A stretch of DNA of 64,000 bases from Maricaulis sp. GTDB taxonomy: Bacteria; Pseudomonadota; Alphaproteobacteria; Caulobacterales; Maricaulaceae. The stretch is taken from assembly GCF_017642925.1 (NCBI RefSeq), contig NZ_JAEPOL010000012.1:62001-126000 (forward strand), written 5' to 3'. Position numbers and translations under genes: made by a program. The notes beneath the pieces were generated by a model. The model saw only the letters and a list, made by a program, of their open reading frames with translations. It made no database searches and was not told the DNA's origin. How positions within the stretch are numbered: position 1 is the first letter of the stretch; every line of letters starts with the position of its first letter. Shown here piece after piece: positions 17,038 through 26,110 of this stretch.

Positions 17038-18738
17038 ATGCCGGGCGACATCCACTACGAGGTTTTCTTCAAGAAGAACCGGAAGGCCGGCTGGGCCCTG
17101 GCCGAGGCGCATGACAGCCGCGACGCTGCCCTCAAGCTTGCCCATGCCTTGCTGGCCAAGAACAAGGATGGTTCTGCCCGGGTGAGCAAGGAAACCTTCT
17201 GCCAGGACGCCCGCAAATTCCGTTCGGTGACAGTGTTTGAGGGCGGGGCAGAGACCTACGGCGCCATTGAAGAAAAAACCAATGAAGCACAATTGCCGTG
17301 CCTGACGCCGGACGATCTGTCCAAGCCGCACGCCCGGCACACGATCAAGCGGGTGCTGACCGGCTGGCTGGAACGCATGCAGGCCCTGCCCATGGAGCTC
17401 CTGCACCGCGCCGATCTCGTGGAAAGCCTGGAAGCCTCGGGCACCGAGCTGCAACATGCGGTGCAGAAAGTGGCAGTCGCCAGCGCCCGCGACCAGGACG
17501 CCAATGTCCAGACCCTGGTCAAACAGCTCAACGAGCTGGTGCAGAAGGCGCTGGGCCGCATCTACAAGGATGCCCGTGACGCCAAGCTGCCGGAATACCC
17601 CAAAAAGGCGAAATTCGCCGACATTGCGAACGGCATTTTCGCCGGCGACAAGCGCGCCTACACGCTGCGCGCCGCGATGGCCGACCGCCTGCGCCACGAG
17701 CGCAAGTATGGCGACAAGCTGGAAGCCCTGCTCGACATGGCCGACACCTTGCCCGAGGCCGAGGATGCACGCGCCTTCGCCCTGGGCGAGGTGGACAGCT
17801 ATGTCTCGGAAGTCATCAGCTTTGACGCCGGACGCGAAGCCCTGCTGGGCAAGTGCAAGGATCTCGGCGAGACCATCGAGCGGCTGACCTGCCTGTTCGA
17901 CGGTGACGGCAAGGCGGATGCGCTGCGCATGGCGCCGAACTGTGCCCGCCGTCTGGCGAAATGGACCCATTCACGCGAATTCGACAGTTGCCGCGCGGTG
18001 ATCGCGCAATGCCTGCTCAAGGAGCTGGAACGCCCGGCCCGCCTGCGCCCGACGAGCGTGCGCGAAGAAGTCCGCCTGGCACGCGATCTGGCGAGCCGCC
18101 TGGTGATTTCCTCGGACTCGCTGCTGCCGGCCGACGGCCTGATCAAGACGTTCGCGGCGCGCTCGGCCCGCCTCCTGCAGCCGGAGGTGATCGACGAACT
18201 GCTCAAGCACTCGGCCGATATCGACGAAGAGGTCAGCCGCCTGCTCATGCTCGAGGAAAACCTCGTCGGCGAAGCCAACAAGAGCAAGCTGGCCGGCTAT
18301 GTCCGGGCAACCATCGGTTCGTCCGAGGCCGACGGCTATTATATCCGCGGTGGCGCTCAGCCGCTGGAACGGCTGGCGCGCCTGGCCGCGCACCAGAAAA
18401 AAGTGCTCAAGGGAACCTATCCCAAGGATGCCAAGCAGGAATTGTCGGCGAAGTTCGACGAACTCGGCGTCAAGATCATCGACCAGAGCAAGATCCTCAA
18501 CATGGTCGAAGCCGGTGATCGTCCGGCTCTCGACAAGGCGTCGGCCCTGCTGCGTCTGGCAACCGGCGGCGCCCTGCCGCTCGGCCGGTGCTCCACCGAT
18601 GCGCAGGCCCGCGCGCTGCGCCAGATCAAGTCGGCCGCCGGGCTGAGCGAAGCCCAGACCGAAGACGGCCGCCCCAAGCTGAAGGCGATCCACGGCCTGT
18701 TGCAGCAACTCGCCTCCCAGGCCGACAAGGCGGCCTGA
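17038..18738 (+). CDS. Unrecognised 566-residue helical protein
   Basis: This soluble 566-residue protein has no signal peptide or membrane segment and belongs to no family I can name. The N-terminal 70 residues (HYEVFFKKNRKAGWALAEA, then RDAALKLAHALL) look like a small alpha/beta module. The rest is nearly all helical and rich in Lys, Arg, Glu and Leu, with short recurring patterns such as LxxLLxMAD and RLLxLEENL that suggest helical-repeat or coiled architecture. Cysteines are spread through the chain without a metal motif. It is divergent from chvI by 168 nt and has an AAAAGGGG ribosome site. Its position beside chvI-chvG may imply shared regulation, but that is inference. Confidence 0.82.
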   Translation: MPGDIHYEVFFKKNRKAGWALAEAHDSRDAALKLAHALLAKNKDGSARVSKETFCQDARKFRSVTVFEGGAETYGAIEEKTNEAQLPCLTPDDLSKPHARHTIKRVLTGWLERMQALPMELLHRADLVESLEASGTELQHAVQKVAVASARDQDANVQTLVKQLNELVQKALGRIYKDARDAKLPEYPKKAKFADIANGIFAGDKRAYTLRAAMADRLRHERKYGDKLEALLDMADTLPEAEDARAFALGEVDSYVSEVISFDAGREALLGKCKDLGETIERLTCLFDGDGKADALRMAPNCARRLAKWTHSREFDSCRAVIAQCLLKELERPARLRPTSVREEVRLARDLASRLVISSDSLLPADGLIKTFAARSARLLQPEVIDELLKHSADIDEEVSRLLMLEENLVGEANKSKLAGYVRATIGSSEADGYYIRGGAQPLERLARLAAHQKKVLKGTYPKDAKQELSAKFDELGVKIIDQSKILNMVEAGDRPALDKASALLRLATGGALPLGRCSTDAQARALRQIKSAAGLSEAQTEDGRPKLKAIHGLLQQLASQADKAA

Positions 18739-18784
18739 CACGAACCCGCTTCCAATAGGCGGTATGCCCACCTAAAGTGAGCGC

Positions 18785-19357
18785 ATGATCTGGCGTTCGC
18801 TCCTTCTTGTCCTTGCAGGCCTTGCCGCCGGTGCCGCGCTCGCGGTGTTTCTGGTCTTCGGTCTGCTCGAGATCGGAGGCACGCGCGTCGGCCCCTGGGC
18901 GACCAACCCGCTGATCGGCGCCAGCGATGCCGGACCGGCAACCCGCGCCATCGTCGCGCGCCGTGGCCTGCTCGCCCTCAACCGGTCCGAGGCGGTCTAC
19001 TTCATGGCATTCGAAGACAGTGACGGCCGGACCCTGCGCGAGACCTGCGAGTACCGCGTCAGCGGCGGCGCCCTGCCGACACGCTGGTGGAGTCTCACCC
19101 TGTACGGCGAGGATAACTTCCTGCCGGTCAATGGCGACGAGGCCCATGCCCTGACCCGGACCGATCTGGGCGAAACAGACTGGACCTTCATCGCCGGCCC
19201 GCAGCGCCCGGACGGCGCGCCCTGGTTGTCGACCCGCCGGTCCGGCGCCTTCTCGATCACGCTGCGTCTCTATCATCCCGACCCGGTGGTTCTCGAAGCG
19301 CCTGAAACGCTCGACCTGCCGGAGATCGAGCGGCTCGGCTGCGGGGAGGCAAGCTGA
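18785..19357 (+). CDS. DUF1214 domain membrane-anchored protein
   Basis: A 190-residue protein with an N-terminal membrane anchor or signal (SLLLVLAGLAAGAALAVFLV) followed by a DUF1214 domain: NRSEAVYFMAFEDSDGR, RWWSLTLYGED, and the closing AFSITLRLYHPDP. DUF1214 is normally the C-terminal half of a larger DUF1254-DUF1214 protein; here it is its own gene and ends with a 1-nt TGATG overlap with the DUF1254 gene. Function of the family is not established. Confidence 0.88.
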   Translation: MIWRSLLLVLAGLAAGAALAVFLVFGLLEIGGTRVGPWATNPLIGASDAGPATRAIVARRGLLALNRSEAVYFMAFEDSDGRTLRETCEYRVSGGALPTRWWSLTLYGEDNFLPVNGDEAHALTRTDLGETDWTFIAGPQRPDGAPWLSTRRSGAFSITLRLYHPDPVVLEAPETLDLPEIERLGCGEAS

Positions 19358-19893
19358 TGCGCTGGCTTCTTCCGCTCGGCCTCTTTGTCGTCGCCGCGAT
19401 TGCCGGTTTCTGGCTGGCGCTGAACGCCATTCCCGGCGTGATCATGGGCAAGGCGATGGACCGGATCGGTGCACTGGGCAGCGAGGCGGGCGATGTCCGT
19501 CATGCACCGCGCCTGCGCGAGGACAACCAGACCATCGTCCGCGCCAGTCCGGACATGCTCTACTCTGTGTGCGTCTATGACGTTTCGGAAGAGCCGGTGG
19601 CCGTCGAGGCACCCTGGCCGGCCGACGGCAACTATGCCTCGGTGAGCTTCTATGATGCCCGGACCAATAATTTCGCCGTTTTCAGCGACCGGAATGGCGA
19701 TGCCTCGCCTGTCGGGATCGTGCTGACCGGCAACGCCCTCGAGCGCGACGCACCTGCTGGCGCCCACACGATTGTGGCCCCCACCCCTCGTGGCCTCATT
19801 CTCTACCGCCGCGTCATCGATGCGGACACGGATATGACCGCCGCCGAGACGGAACGCCGGGGCTTCACCTGCGCCCGCCTGTCCGATGAGTAA
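19357..19893 (+). CDS. DUF1254 domain membrane-anchored protein
   Basis: A 178-residue protein with an N-terminal membrane helix (LPLGLFVVAAIAGFWLAL) and a DUF1254 domain (REDNQTIVRASPDMLYSV, YASVSFYDARTNNFAVFSD). It starts inside the stop codon of the DUF1214 gene (TGATG), so the two are translationally coupled and likely form one complex equivalent to the fused protein found elsewhere. Both domains face the periplasm if the anchors insert as predicted. Confidence 0.88.
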   Translation: MRWLLPLGLFVVAAIAGFWLALNAIPGVIMGKAMDRIGALGSEAGDVRHAPRLREDNQTIVRASPDMLYSVCVYDVSEEPVAVEAPWPADGNYASVSFYDARTNNFAVFSDRNGDASPVGIVLTGNALERDAPAGAHTIVAPTPRGLILYRRVIDADTDMTAAETERRGFTCARLSDE

Positions 19894-19948
19894 CTTGCCC
19901 TCGCGGCAGGAGCGGTGAAACTCTGCCGCGTCAATCCGGGGAGGTTTC

Positions 19949-20452
19949 ATGAAACATCTGATCCGCGCGGCTTTCGCCGCGAGCACCGCCGCCATCGTCA
20001 TTGCACCGGCCCAGGCCGATGACCGTGCCGACGTGGAGGCCACCGTTCAGGCGGTGTATGACGTGATTTCAGGTCCTGTCGGCCAGTCGCGCGATTTCGA
20101 CGCCATGCGTGAGCTGTACCTGCCCGGCGCTGCCATGGGCGCTGTTTCACCGGGCGAGGACGGGCAGGGCCGCGGCCGTGTCATCACGCTGGACGACTAT
20201 ATCGAGCGCTCCGGCCCCTGGCTGGTGGAGAACGGTTTCACCGAACGTCCCACGCGCACCGAGACCACAATCTATGGCGAACTGGCCTATGTGCGCTCGG
20301 CCTATGAGGGCGTGAACGGTGTAACCGGCGAAGTCTTCGTGACCGGGGTGAATTTCATCACCCTGTTCAAGATCGAGGGTGAATGGAAGATCGCCTCCAT
20401 CCTCTGGCGCTCCGCCGACGAGGACTGGCCGGTCGAGGCGGCCTTCGACTAG
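19949..20452 (+). CDS. Exported NTF2/SnoaL-like protein
   Basis: A 167-residue protein with signal peptide (MKHLIRAAFAASTAAIVIAP then AQA) and a cone-shaped NTF2-like domain: DVEATVQAVYDVISG, RELYLPGAAM, FTERPTRTETTIYGELAYV and the closing FKIEGEWKIASILW. Such domains bind small molecules or act as isomerases; here no catalytic set can be assigned. GGGGAGG precedes the ATG. It stands alone after the DUF1254 pair. Confidence 0.82.
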   Translation: MKHLIRAAFAASTAAIVIAPAQADDRADVEATVQAVYDVISGPVGQSRDFDAMRELYLPGAAMGAVSPGEDGQGRGRVITLDDYIERSGPWLVENGFTERPTRTETTIYGELAYVRSAYEGVNGVTGEVFVTGVNFITLFKIEGEWKIASILWRSADEDWPVEAAFD

Positions 20453-20481
20453 GCGCCTGTTCCATCGCCATATTGCGACCG

Positions 20482-20613
20482 TCATCCCCCGGCTTGTCCG
20501 GGGGACCTCAGCCAACGCCTCCGCGACAGGCCGGAGGATTTCTTCTCGTAGAACGGCTTCCGTGCGAGCCGAGGTCCCCCGGATCCCTGCCGAAGCAGGG
20601 CCCGGGGGATGAC
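20482..20613. repeat. Dispersed palindromic repeat with GTCATCCCCCGG ends
   Basis: A 132-bp element bounded by GTCATCCCCCGG and its perfect inverse CCGGGGGATGAC, with nested inner inverted segments (GGGGGACCTC and GAGGTCCCCC). The whole can fold into a long imperfect hairpin. The same terminal design recurs at 29703-29865. It fills the gap between the NTF2-like gene and the convergent S9 peptidase gene. Confidence 0.8.
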
Positions 20614-20648
20614 GCTCGTTTGTTGTATACGGCTGCCAAGAGGCCCGG

Positions 20649-22874
20649 CTATTCCTCTGCCGGAGCCTCGTCCCGGGCGTCGAGCGGGTCCACATCATCC
20701 ATCAGCTTCTGCATCAGGAAGGTGTAGAGCAGCGCGTCGCGGCGGGCCGTCTCTTCCAGATTGGCCGCAGCGGAGTGACCGCCGGCCGTGTTCTCGTAGT
20801 AGAGATAGTCATGGCCCAGCTCCTCCAGAAGGTGCGCGAACTTGCGGGCGTGGCCCGGATGCACGCGGTCATCCTTGGTGGAGGTGTAGAGGTAGATTTC
20901 CGGATAGTCGCCGTTCGCATCGACATTGTGATAGGGCGAGATCGAACGCAGGAAGCCGCCCTCGTCCGGATCCGACGGATCGCCGTATTCACCCATCCAG
21001 GATGCGCCCGCCAGCAGCTGGTTGAAGCGCAGCATGTCCAGCAGCGGCACGGCCGAAACGACGGCGTTCCACAGGTCCGGGCGCTGGGTGTACATCACGC
21101 CGGTCAGCAGGCCGCCATTCGAACCGCCATAGACGCCGAGATGCCGCGGGCTGGTGAGACCGCGCTCGTTCAGGTCCTCGGCGACCGAAATCAGGTCGTC
21201 ATAGATGCGCTGGCGATCCATCTTCAGGCCCGCCTGGTGCCAGGCCGGACCGAATTCGCCGCCGCCGCGGATATTCGCCACGACATAGGCACCGCCGTTT
21301 TCCAGCCAGAGCTGGCCGCGCGAGCCGGAATAGCTCGGACGGATCGAGACCTGGAATCCGCCATAGGCATACAGGAGCGTCGGCGTCGTACCGTCCATCG
21401 GCACGTCTTCACGGCGCACGACGAAATAGGGGATCATCGTCCCGTCGGTCGAGGCAGCCTCATGCTGCTCGACAATCAGGCCTTCGGTGTCGAACCGGTC
21501 CGGGATCGACTTGATCGGCTCGACCGTCAGCTCGGCCGCATTGACCATGTAGAGCGAGTCCGGCGTCAGGAAGCCTTCGGCATTCATGAAGGCGATATCC
21601 TCGTTCGAATTCGTCGAACCCAGGCCGATCGTCATATTGTCCGGAACCGGAACCGTGTCCGAGCTCCAGTTGCCGTTCTCGAAGTGGAAGGCTTCCAGGC
21701 CGCCGACGACATTCTCGTCGATCGCCACCAGGAGGGCCGACGCCGTCGCACCGACACCGCCGATGGATTCACGCGCACCCGGAACATAGACCGTCTTCAC
21801 CTCCGGCAGTTCGCCGCTGGCGACGAAATCGGCCATGGTGAAGGAGAGCAGTGCGCCCTGCGGATAGGTCTCGCCGCCTTCGACGGGCGTCCATTCCTCA
21901 TTGATCGAGAAGACCAGCTCGCCCTGATACAGGTCCTGGATGTCCGCCTTGGCCGGGATCGGCAGCGCCACCGGATCGCTGTCCAGCGGCAGATACCACC
22001 AGGTCGTGTCGTAGAAGGTGTCGGCTTCCGAGGCCATCATGTAGACGGTGCCGTCGCTGTCCTCGGTGCGGAAGGCAAACAGGCCGACATCCTCGCGATC
22101 GCCGCGCACAACCTCGGTCGCTTCGGACAGGTCGGTGCCACGTTCCCAGCGGTAGGAGACCGAGGGATAGCCGCTGTCGGTGGAGTCGGCTTCGCTGGTG
22201 GCCAGGCCGACCAGCAGCGTGTTCTCGTCGACCCAGCTGACACCGCCCTTGGCGTCCGGAGTTTCGAAACCGCCCTCGACGAAGGCGCGATCGGAGACGT
22301 CGAACTCACGGCGCACGGCTGCGTCGGATCCGCCGTCCGACAGGGTCAGCATGCAGCGGTCATAGTCCGGTGCCAGGCAGTTGGCGCCGCGCCAGACCCA
22401 GTTACGGTCCTCGGCTTCGGACAGCGCGTCGAGATCGAGGATCACATCCCATTCCGGCGTCTCGGAGAGATAGCTCGCCAGCGAGGTGCGGCGCCACAGG
22501 CCGTGGGTGTTGTCGGCATCCTGCCAGAAGTTCCAGACATAGCCGCCATAATAGGCGCCATAGGGAATCCGGTCCTCGCTCTGGTAGATCGCCAGCGCCT
22601 GGTCATAGAGGTCCTGATAACGCGCATCGCCGCGCAGGCGATCGAACGTGCGCTCATTCTGGCCCTCGACCCATTCCAGCGCCCGTTCGCCCTCGACCTC
22701 TTCGAGCCAGACGCGCGGATCGTTTTCCGGATCGATCTGGACGATCTGGCGCTCGCTCGTGGTCTCCGGTGTCTGGGTCGTCACGGTATCGCTCTCTTCG
22801 CTCGCGGGCTGGGAGCAGGCGGCAAGCGCAAGCGCCCCCGCGCTCAACACCCAGAATTGCTTCTTCAAAGTCAT
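20649..22874 (-). CDS. Prolyl oligopeptidase family (S9A) serine peptidase, lipoprotein
   Basis: This 741-residue peptidase of the S9A family cleaves small proline-containing peptides. The N-terminus is a lipoprotein signal (VLSAGALALAACS), so it is probably anchored in the envelope. The beta-propeller (about residues 60-470) is followed by an alpha/beta-hydrolase domain with GGSNGG (Ser585), the Asp in TKDDRVHPGH (Asp668 or 669) and His700 in AGGHSAAAN. The start is the ATG at 22874 with AAAGGGG 8 nt upstream; a GTG three codons earlier sits too close to that site. Divergent from dapF. Confidence 0.94.
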   Translation of the reverse strand: MTLKKQFWVLSAGALALAACSQPASEESDTVTTQTPETTSERQIVQIDPENDPRVWLEEVEGERALEWVEGQNERTFDRLRGDARYQDLYDQALAIYQSEDRIPYGAYYGGYVWNFWQDADNTHGLWRRTSLASYLSETPEWDVILDLDALSEAEDRNWVWRGANCLAPDYDRCMLTLSDGGSDAAVRREFDVSDRAFVEGGFETPDAKGGVSWVDENTLLVGLATSEADSTDSGYPSVSYRWERGTDLSEATEVVRGDREDVGLFAFRTEDSDGTVYMMASEADTFYDTTWWYLPLDSDPVALPIPAKADIQDLYQGELVFSINEEWTPVEGGETYPQGALLSFTMADFVASGELPEVKTVYVPGARESIGGVGATASALLVAIDENVVGGLEAFHFENGNWSSDTVPVPDNMTIGLGSTNSNEDIAFMNAEGFLTPDSLYMVNAAELTVEPIKSIPDRFDTEGLIVEQHEAASTDGTMIPYFVVRREDVPMDGTTPTLLYAYGGFQVSIRPSYSGSRGQLWLENGGAYVVANIRGGGEFGPAWHQAGLKMDRQRIYDDLISVAEDLNERGLTSPRHLGVYGGSNGGLLTGVMYTQRPDLWNAVVSAVPLLDMLRFNQLLAGASWMGEYGDPSDPDEGGFLRSISPYHNVDANGDYPEIYLYTSTKDDRVHPGHARKFAHLLEELGHDYLYYENTAGGHSAAANLEETARRDALLYTFLMQKLMDDVDPLDARDEAPAEE

Positions 22875-22960
22875 GTCAGTCACCCCTTTGACTTTTGTCG
22901 GGCGCAGTTAAGCCCGGACTGGTGCTGGACGTAAAGCCGTCGCAGCGCTATCGGGACAGC

Positions 22961-23785
22961 ATGAAAGCGCGACTGATGAATGGTGCCGGCAACAAGTTCG
23001 TACTCGCGGACGCGCGCGCGCATACCGGCTTTCTCGGCCTGTCCCGCAATACCGTGCGGGCGTGGGCGCACGATCTGCATTTCGATCAGCTGCTCGTGCT
23101 TGAGCACAGCGACAGCGCAGACGCCTTCATGCGGATCTGGAATGCCGATGGCGACGAGGTCGGTGCCTGCGGCAATGGAACGCGGGCGGCGGGCTGGTTC
23201 CTGATGGAGGAAAGCGGGCGGCCTGCCGTGAGCATCGGTACGGCCAGCGGCCTGCTGCAGGCGGTGCGCGCCGGTGCGCTGACCGTCAGCGTCGACATGG
23301 GCAAACCGCGGCTGGACTGGCAGGACATTCCGCTGGCGCGCGACATGGACACGGTCGCGCTGGACTATGTCGCCGAAGCCGGCGGCGTGCGTATCGAGCG
23401 CCCGGGCGCGGTGAGCATGGGCAATCCGCACGCCGTCTTCTTCGTCAGCGATGTCGAGACCCTGCCGATCGCGCGGCTGGGGCCGGAAGTGGAGTACGAC
23501 CCGCTCTTCCCCGAGCGCGTCAATGCCGGCTTTGCCCAGATCTATGACGAGACCCATATCCGCCTGCGCGTCTGGGAACGCGGCGCCGGCATCACCGCGG
23601 CCTGCGGGACCGGCGCTTGCGCCGCGCTTGTGGCTGCGCACCGGCGCGGCCTGGCAGAGCGTTCCGCCTCGATCATGGCCGATGGCGGCGAGCTGCATGT
23701 GGAATGGCGCGTCACCGACGATCACGTGATCCTGACCGGCCCCGTGGAAGACGAGGGCGAGGTCGATCTCGCCCTGAAGATCTGA
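22961..23785 (+). CDS. dapF: Diaminopimelate epimerase
   Basis: This 274-residue enzyme interconverts LL- and meso-diaminopimelate in lysine and peptidoglycan synthesis. The two catalytic cysteines are visible: Cys70 in VGACGNGTRA and Cys215 in TAACGTGACAA. The N-terminus MNGAGNKFVLAD is typical. The start is ATG 22961 with GGGACAGC upstream; the frame is open 22 codons further without similarity. Confidence 0.96.
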   Translation: MKARLMNGAGNKFVLADARAHTGFLGLSRNTVRAWAHDLHFDQLLVLEHSDSADAFMRIWNADGDEVGACGNGTRAAGWFLMEESGRPAVSIGTASGLLQAVRAGALTVSVDMGKPRLDWQDIPLARDMDTVALDYVAEAGGVRIERPGAVSMGNPHAVFFVSDVETLPIARLGPEVEYDPLFPERVNAGFAQIYDETHIRLRVWERGAGITAACGTGACAALVAAHRRGLAERSASIMADGGELHVEWRVTDDHVILTGPVEDEGEVDLALKI

Positions 23786-23884
23786 TTGGCCTGCAGCCTG
23801 TACCGCAAAGCCGCCTTTTCGCCGGTGATATTTCCCATAATATCCCGCTTCATGCCGTGATCGTGACACGGTTCGGGGGGACAG

Positions 23885-25195
23885 ATGGGGGACATGTCCA
23901 TGAACACGATCCTGCGCCTTGCGCTGCCGCTCGCCCTGCTCGCCGCTCCGGCAGCAGCGCAGTCCGGCGCGTCCGAAACCACCCCGCAGACACTCGCTCA
24001 GCAGATGTTCGCCGAGGCGAACGCCGCTATTGGCAATGAGGATTACGAAGCGGCTCGGCGCCTGCTGGAAGCCGCCCTCGACCTCAAACCGGCTCACCCT
24101 GCCATCCTGCGCGGCCTCGCCATTGTGGCCCTGAGGGCGGAAAACCCCGAAGACGGTTTCCAGGCCCTGGAACGCATGGCGCGGGCCGGTATCGCATTTG
24201 ACCCGGAGCCTCTGGAAGACCTGCTGCGCACGGCCAATACCGCGCGCTTCGAAGCCGTCGCCGGCCAGCTCGCTGCCAACAGCGCTCCGGTCGGGCAGGC
24301 GGAAGTCGTCGCGGAGATCGACCGGCCCGGCGCGCTGATCGAGGGTGTCGCGATCGATATCGAGACCGACCGTCTCTTCGTCTCCTCCGTCACCGGACGG
24401 GAAATCCTGCTGCTGGAACCCTTTGCCCGCGACGAACCCCAGGTCTTCGCCGACCGGGAGGACGGGCTGTGGTCGGTGTTCGGCCTTGCGGTCGATGACC
24501 GTACCCGTGTCGTCTGGGCCGGATCGGCGGCTATCGAACAGACGCCGCTGGAAGACGGAGAGACCGGCGGCACCGCGCTGTTTGCTTTCGACCTGGTCAC
24601 CGGCGACCTCTATCGCCGTTACGAAATCGACGATGCCGTACAGATCGCCGACTTCACCGTGCGCGACGGCACTGTCTATGCCTCCGATAGCCAGGCGCCG
24701 CGGGTCTATGTGCTCGACAGCGTCTCCGGCGAGCTGGAAGTCCTGGCGGAGGATCCGCGCTTTGTCAGTCTGCAGGGGGTCGCACTGGCCCGGGGTGCGC
24801 TTTATGTCGCCGACTATGCGATGGGTCTGTGGCGGATCGATCTGGGCGACCGGTCGGTCTCCCTGGTGCGGGGCGGGAGAGAAAGCCTGATCGGTATCGA
24901 CGGGCTGCGCCAGACCCGCGACGGCCGCATCCTCGCCGTGCGCAACGGCACCCGGCCGCACCAGGTCATGGCTATCGATCTGGATGCAGACGGTCATGCC
25001 GTGGCCAGTACCGAGGTCCTGCTGCGCGGTCACCCCGCCATGACGGGCGAGCTGGCCGAACCCACCCTGATCGATCCGGCCGACGGACGGGCCTGGCTGG
25101 TCGCGAACGCGGCCTGGCCGCGCTTCCCGGCGGACGGCGAAGGGCCGGAGGGCGAACAGCCGGCGACCGTGATCCTGGAAATCGACCTGCCCTGA
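23885..25195 (+). CDS. Exported TPR plus beta-propeller (SMP-30/NHL-like) protein
   Basis: A 436-residue protein with signal peptide (LRLALPLALLAAPAAAQS), a short TPR-like helical segment (residues 40-105: FAEANAAIGNEDYEAARRLL and following) and then a six-bladed beta-propeller-like region with repeating strands such as PGALIEGVAIDIETDRLFVS, GTVYASDSQAPRVYVLD and GALYVADYAMGLWRIDL. It is probably a periplasmic sugar-lactone/NHL-type propeller. Several in-frame ATGs exist (23885, 23894, 23900); the first has GGGGGGACAG upstream. Substrate unknown. Confidence 0.82.
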   Translation: MGDMSMNTILRLALPLALLAAPAAAQSGASETTPQTLAQQMFAEANAAIGNEDYEAARRLLEAALDLKPAHPAILRGLAIVALRAENPEDGFQALERMARAGIAFDPEPLEDLLRTANTARFEAVAGQLAANSAPVGQAEVVAEIDRPGALIEGVAIDIETDRLFVSSVTGREILLLEPFARDEPQVFADREDGLWSVFGLAVDDRTRVVWAGSAAIEQTPLEDGETGGTALFAFDLVTGDLYRRYEIDDAVQIADFTVRDGTVYASDSQAPRVYVLDSVSGELEVLAEDPRFVSLQGVALARGALYVADYAMGLWRIDLGDRSVSLVRGGRESLIGIDGLRQTRDGRILAVRNGTRPHQVMAIDLDADGHAVASTEVLLRGHPAMTGELAEPTLIDPADGRAWLVANAAWPRFPADGEGPEGEQPATVILEIDLP

Positions 25196-25316
25196 TGCCG
25201 GTCCGTCATACCGTCTTCCACACCGGCGGCGGTCAGCTTTCATTCATCGGTTTCTCATAATCTTGATTCGTTGCGGGGGGCAGGAGCCTGAGGGCTCGAC
25301 CGCTGCAAGGAGACAG

Positions 25317-25595
25317 ATGATGAGGAAAGTCGATCACGATTTTGCGGAACAGATCCGCGGCCTCAGGCTGACGACGGCCGAGGTGACCTACTACATGCCG
25401 GACCACCCGGCGCTGCTGCAGACCTTTGTGTGGCAGACCCAGGATCTGGCGCCGAAATATCCGCGCCTGACCCGGTTTCTCGATTTCTGGAAGAGCGAGA
25501 TCGATGCCGTCATCCACACCGTGCGGATTGCCCATCAGGGCCTGATCCGGCCGGCCGAGTGGCGGTTTGCCGACTGTCAGATGCGGCTGAACTGA
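25317..25595 (+). CDS. Usg-like family protein
   Basis: A 92-residue protein of the Usg-like family: LTTAEVTYYMPDHPALLQTF, then LAPKYPRLTRFLDFW and VRIAHQGLIRPAEW are the family's conserved blocks. The family is widespread in alphaproteobacteria; an old link to tryptophan synthesis is only a genomic association and the biochemical role is unknown. GGAGACAG precedes two tandem ATGs (25317 and 25320); either may be used. The stop codon lies inside a hairpin shared with the convergent gene. Confidence 0.9.
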   Translation: MMRKVDHDFAEQIRGLRLTTAEVTYYMPDHPALLQTFVWQTQDLAPKYPRLTRFLDFWKSEIDAVIHTVRIAHQGLIRPAEWRFADCQMRLN

Positions 25596-25613
25596 GCGGC
25601 GCGCTCCGCTCAG
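25592..25613. terminator. Hairpin between convergent genes, possible bidirectional terminator
   Basis: CTGAGCGG and CCGCTCAG form an 8-bp perfect stem around a 6-nt loop. The left arm contains the stop codon of the Usg-like gene, and the right arm contains the stop codon of the opposing gene. There is no T-run, so it may be a transcript-end stabiliser rather than an intrinsic terminator. Confidence 0.5.
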
Positions 25614-25963
25614 TCCTTGCGCGACAGGCCCGCGCCGCAGGCCGAACGGATCACGGTATCGGCCCGCAGGGCGCGCTGGCGCAGATTGAGGATCTGGTCG
25701 AAGGAAAAGCCGAGCTCGTCAGCCAGGGCCTGCGGCTCGCCGACCCGTTGCATGTCCGGCATTGCCGCCACGATCACGCGCATCTGGCGCTCGTTGAAGC
25801 GCGAGCTTGCCTCGCGGGCCACGCAGGCACACGCGCCGGGCGATCCGCCGGCCGCCTCGCAGGCCTCGACCAGCGCACCGCGCACGGCCTCGGGATCCGG
25901 GTCCGATTGCGCCGTCATCAACAGCGCTGCAACCAGTCCTGCCCCCTGCACGATACCGGTCAT
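25610..25963 (-). CDS. Small exported protein, unknown function
   Basis: A 117-residue protein with a signal-like N-terminus (VQGAGLVAALLMTAQS) and a mature domain with three cysteines (EACEAAGGSPGACACVAREA and SACGAGL). The cysteine-bearing helix followed by SSRFNERQMRVIV resembles small periplasmic proteins common in Caulobacterales, but I cannot assign a family. Convergent with the Usg-like gene. Confidence 0.72.
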   Translation of the reverse strand: MTGIVQGAGLVAALLMTAQSDPDPEAVRGALVEACEAAGGSPGACACVAREASSRFNERQMRVIVAAMPDMQRVGEPQALADELGFSFDQILNLRQRALRADTVIRSACGAGLSRKD

Positions 25964-26110
25964 TCCGGTTTATCCCCCTTTGCGACCGGCCCGCCATCGC
26001 ACGAAAAGCCGATCAATTCTTGCCCGAACTGCAATACGGCCCCTTTCAACCGCGGCCAGACCCGTCATAATCCACAATGCGAGGGTAACACGAGTCCCAA
26101 GGAGCCCGAC

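Noticed and set aside
25430-26110. Upstream extension of the CC0125/CC1285 lipoprotein frame
   Set aside because: It overlaps the Usg-like and small exported genes, and the lipoprotein signal starts at 26111 after its own ribosome site.
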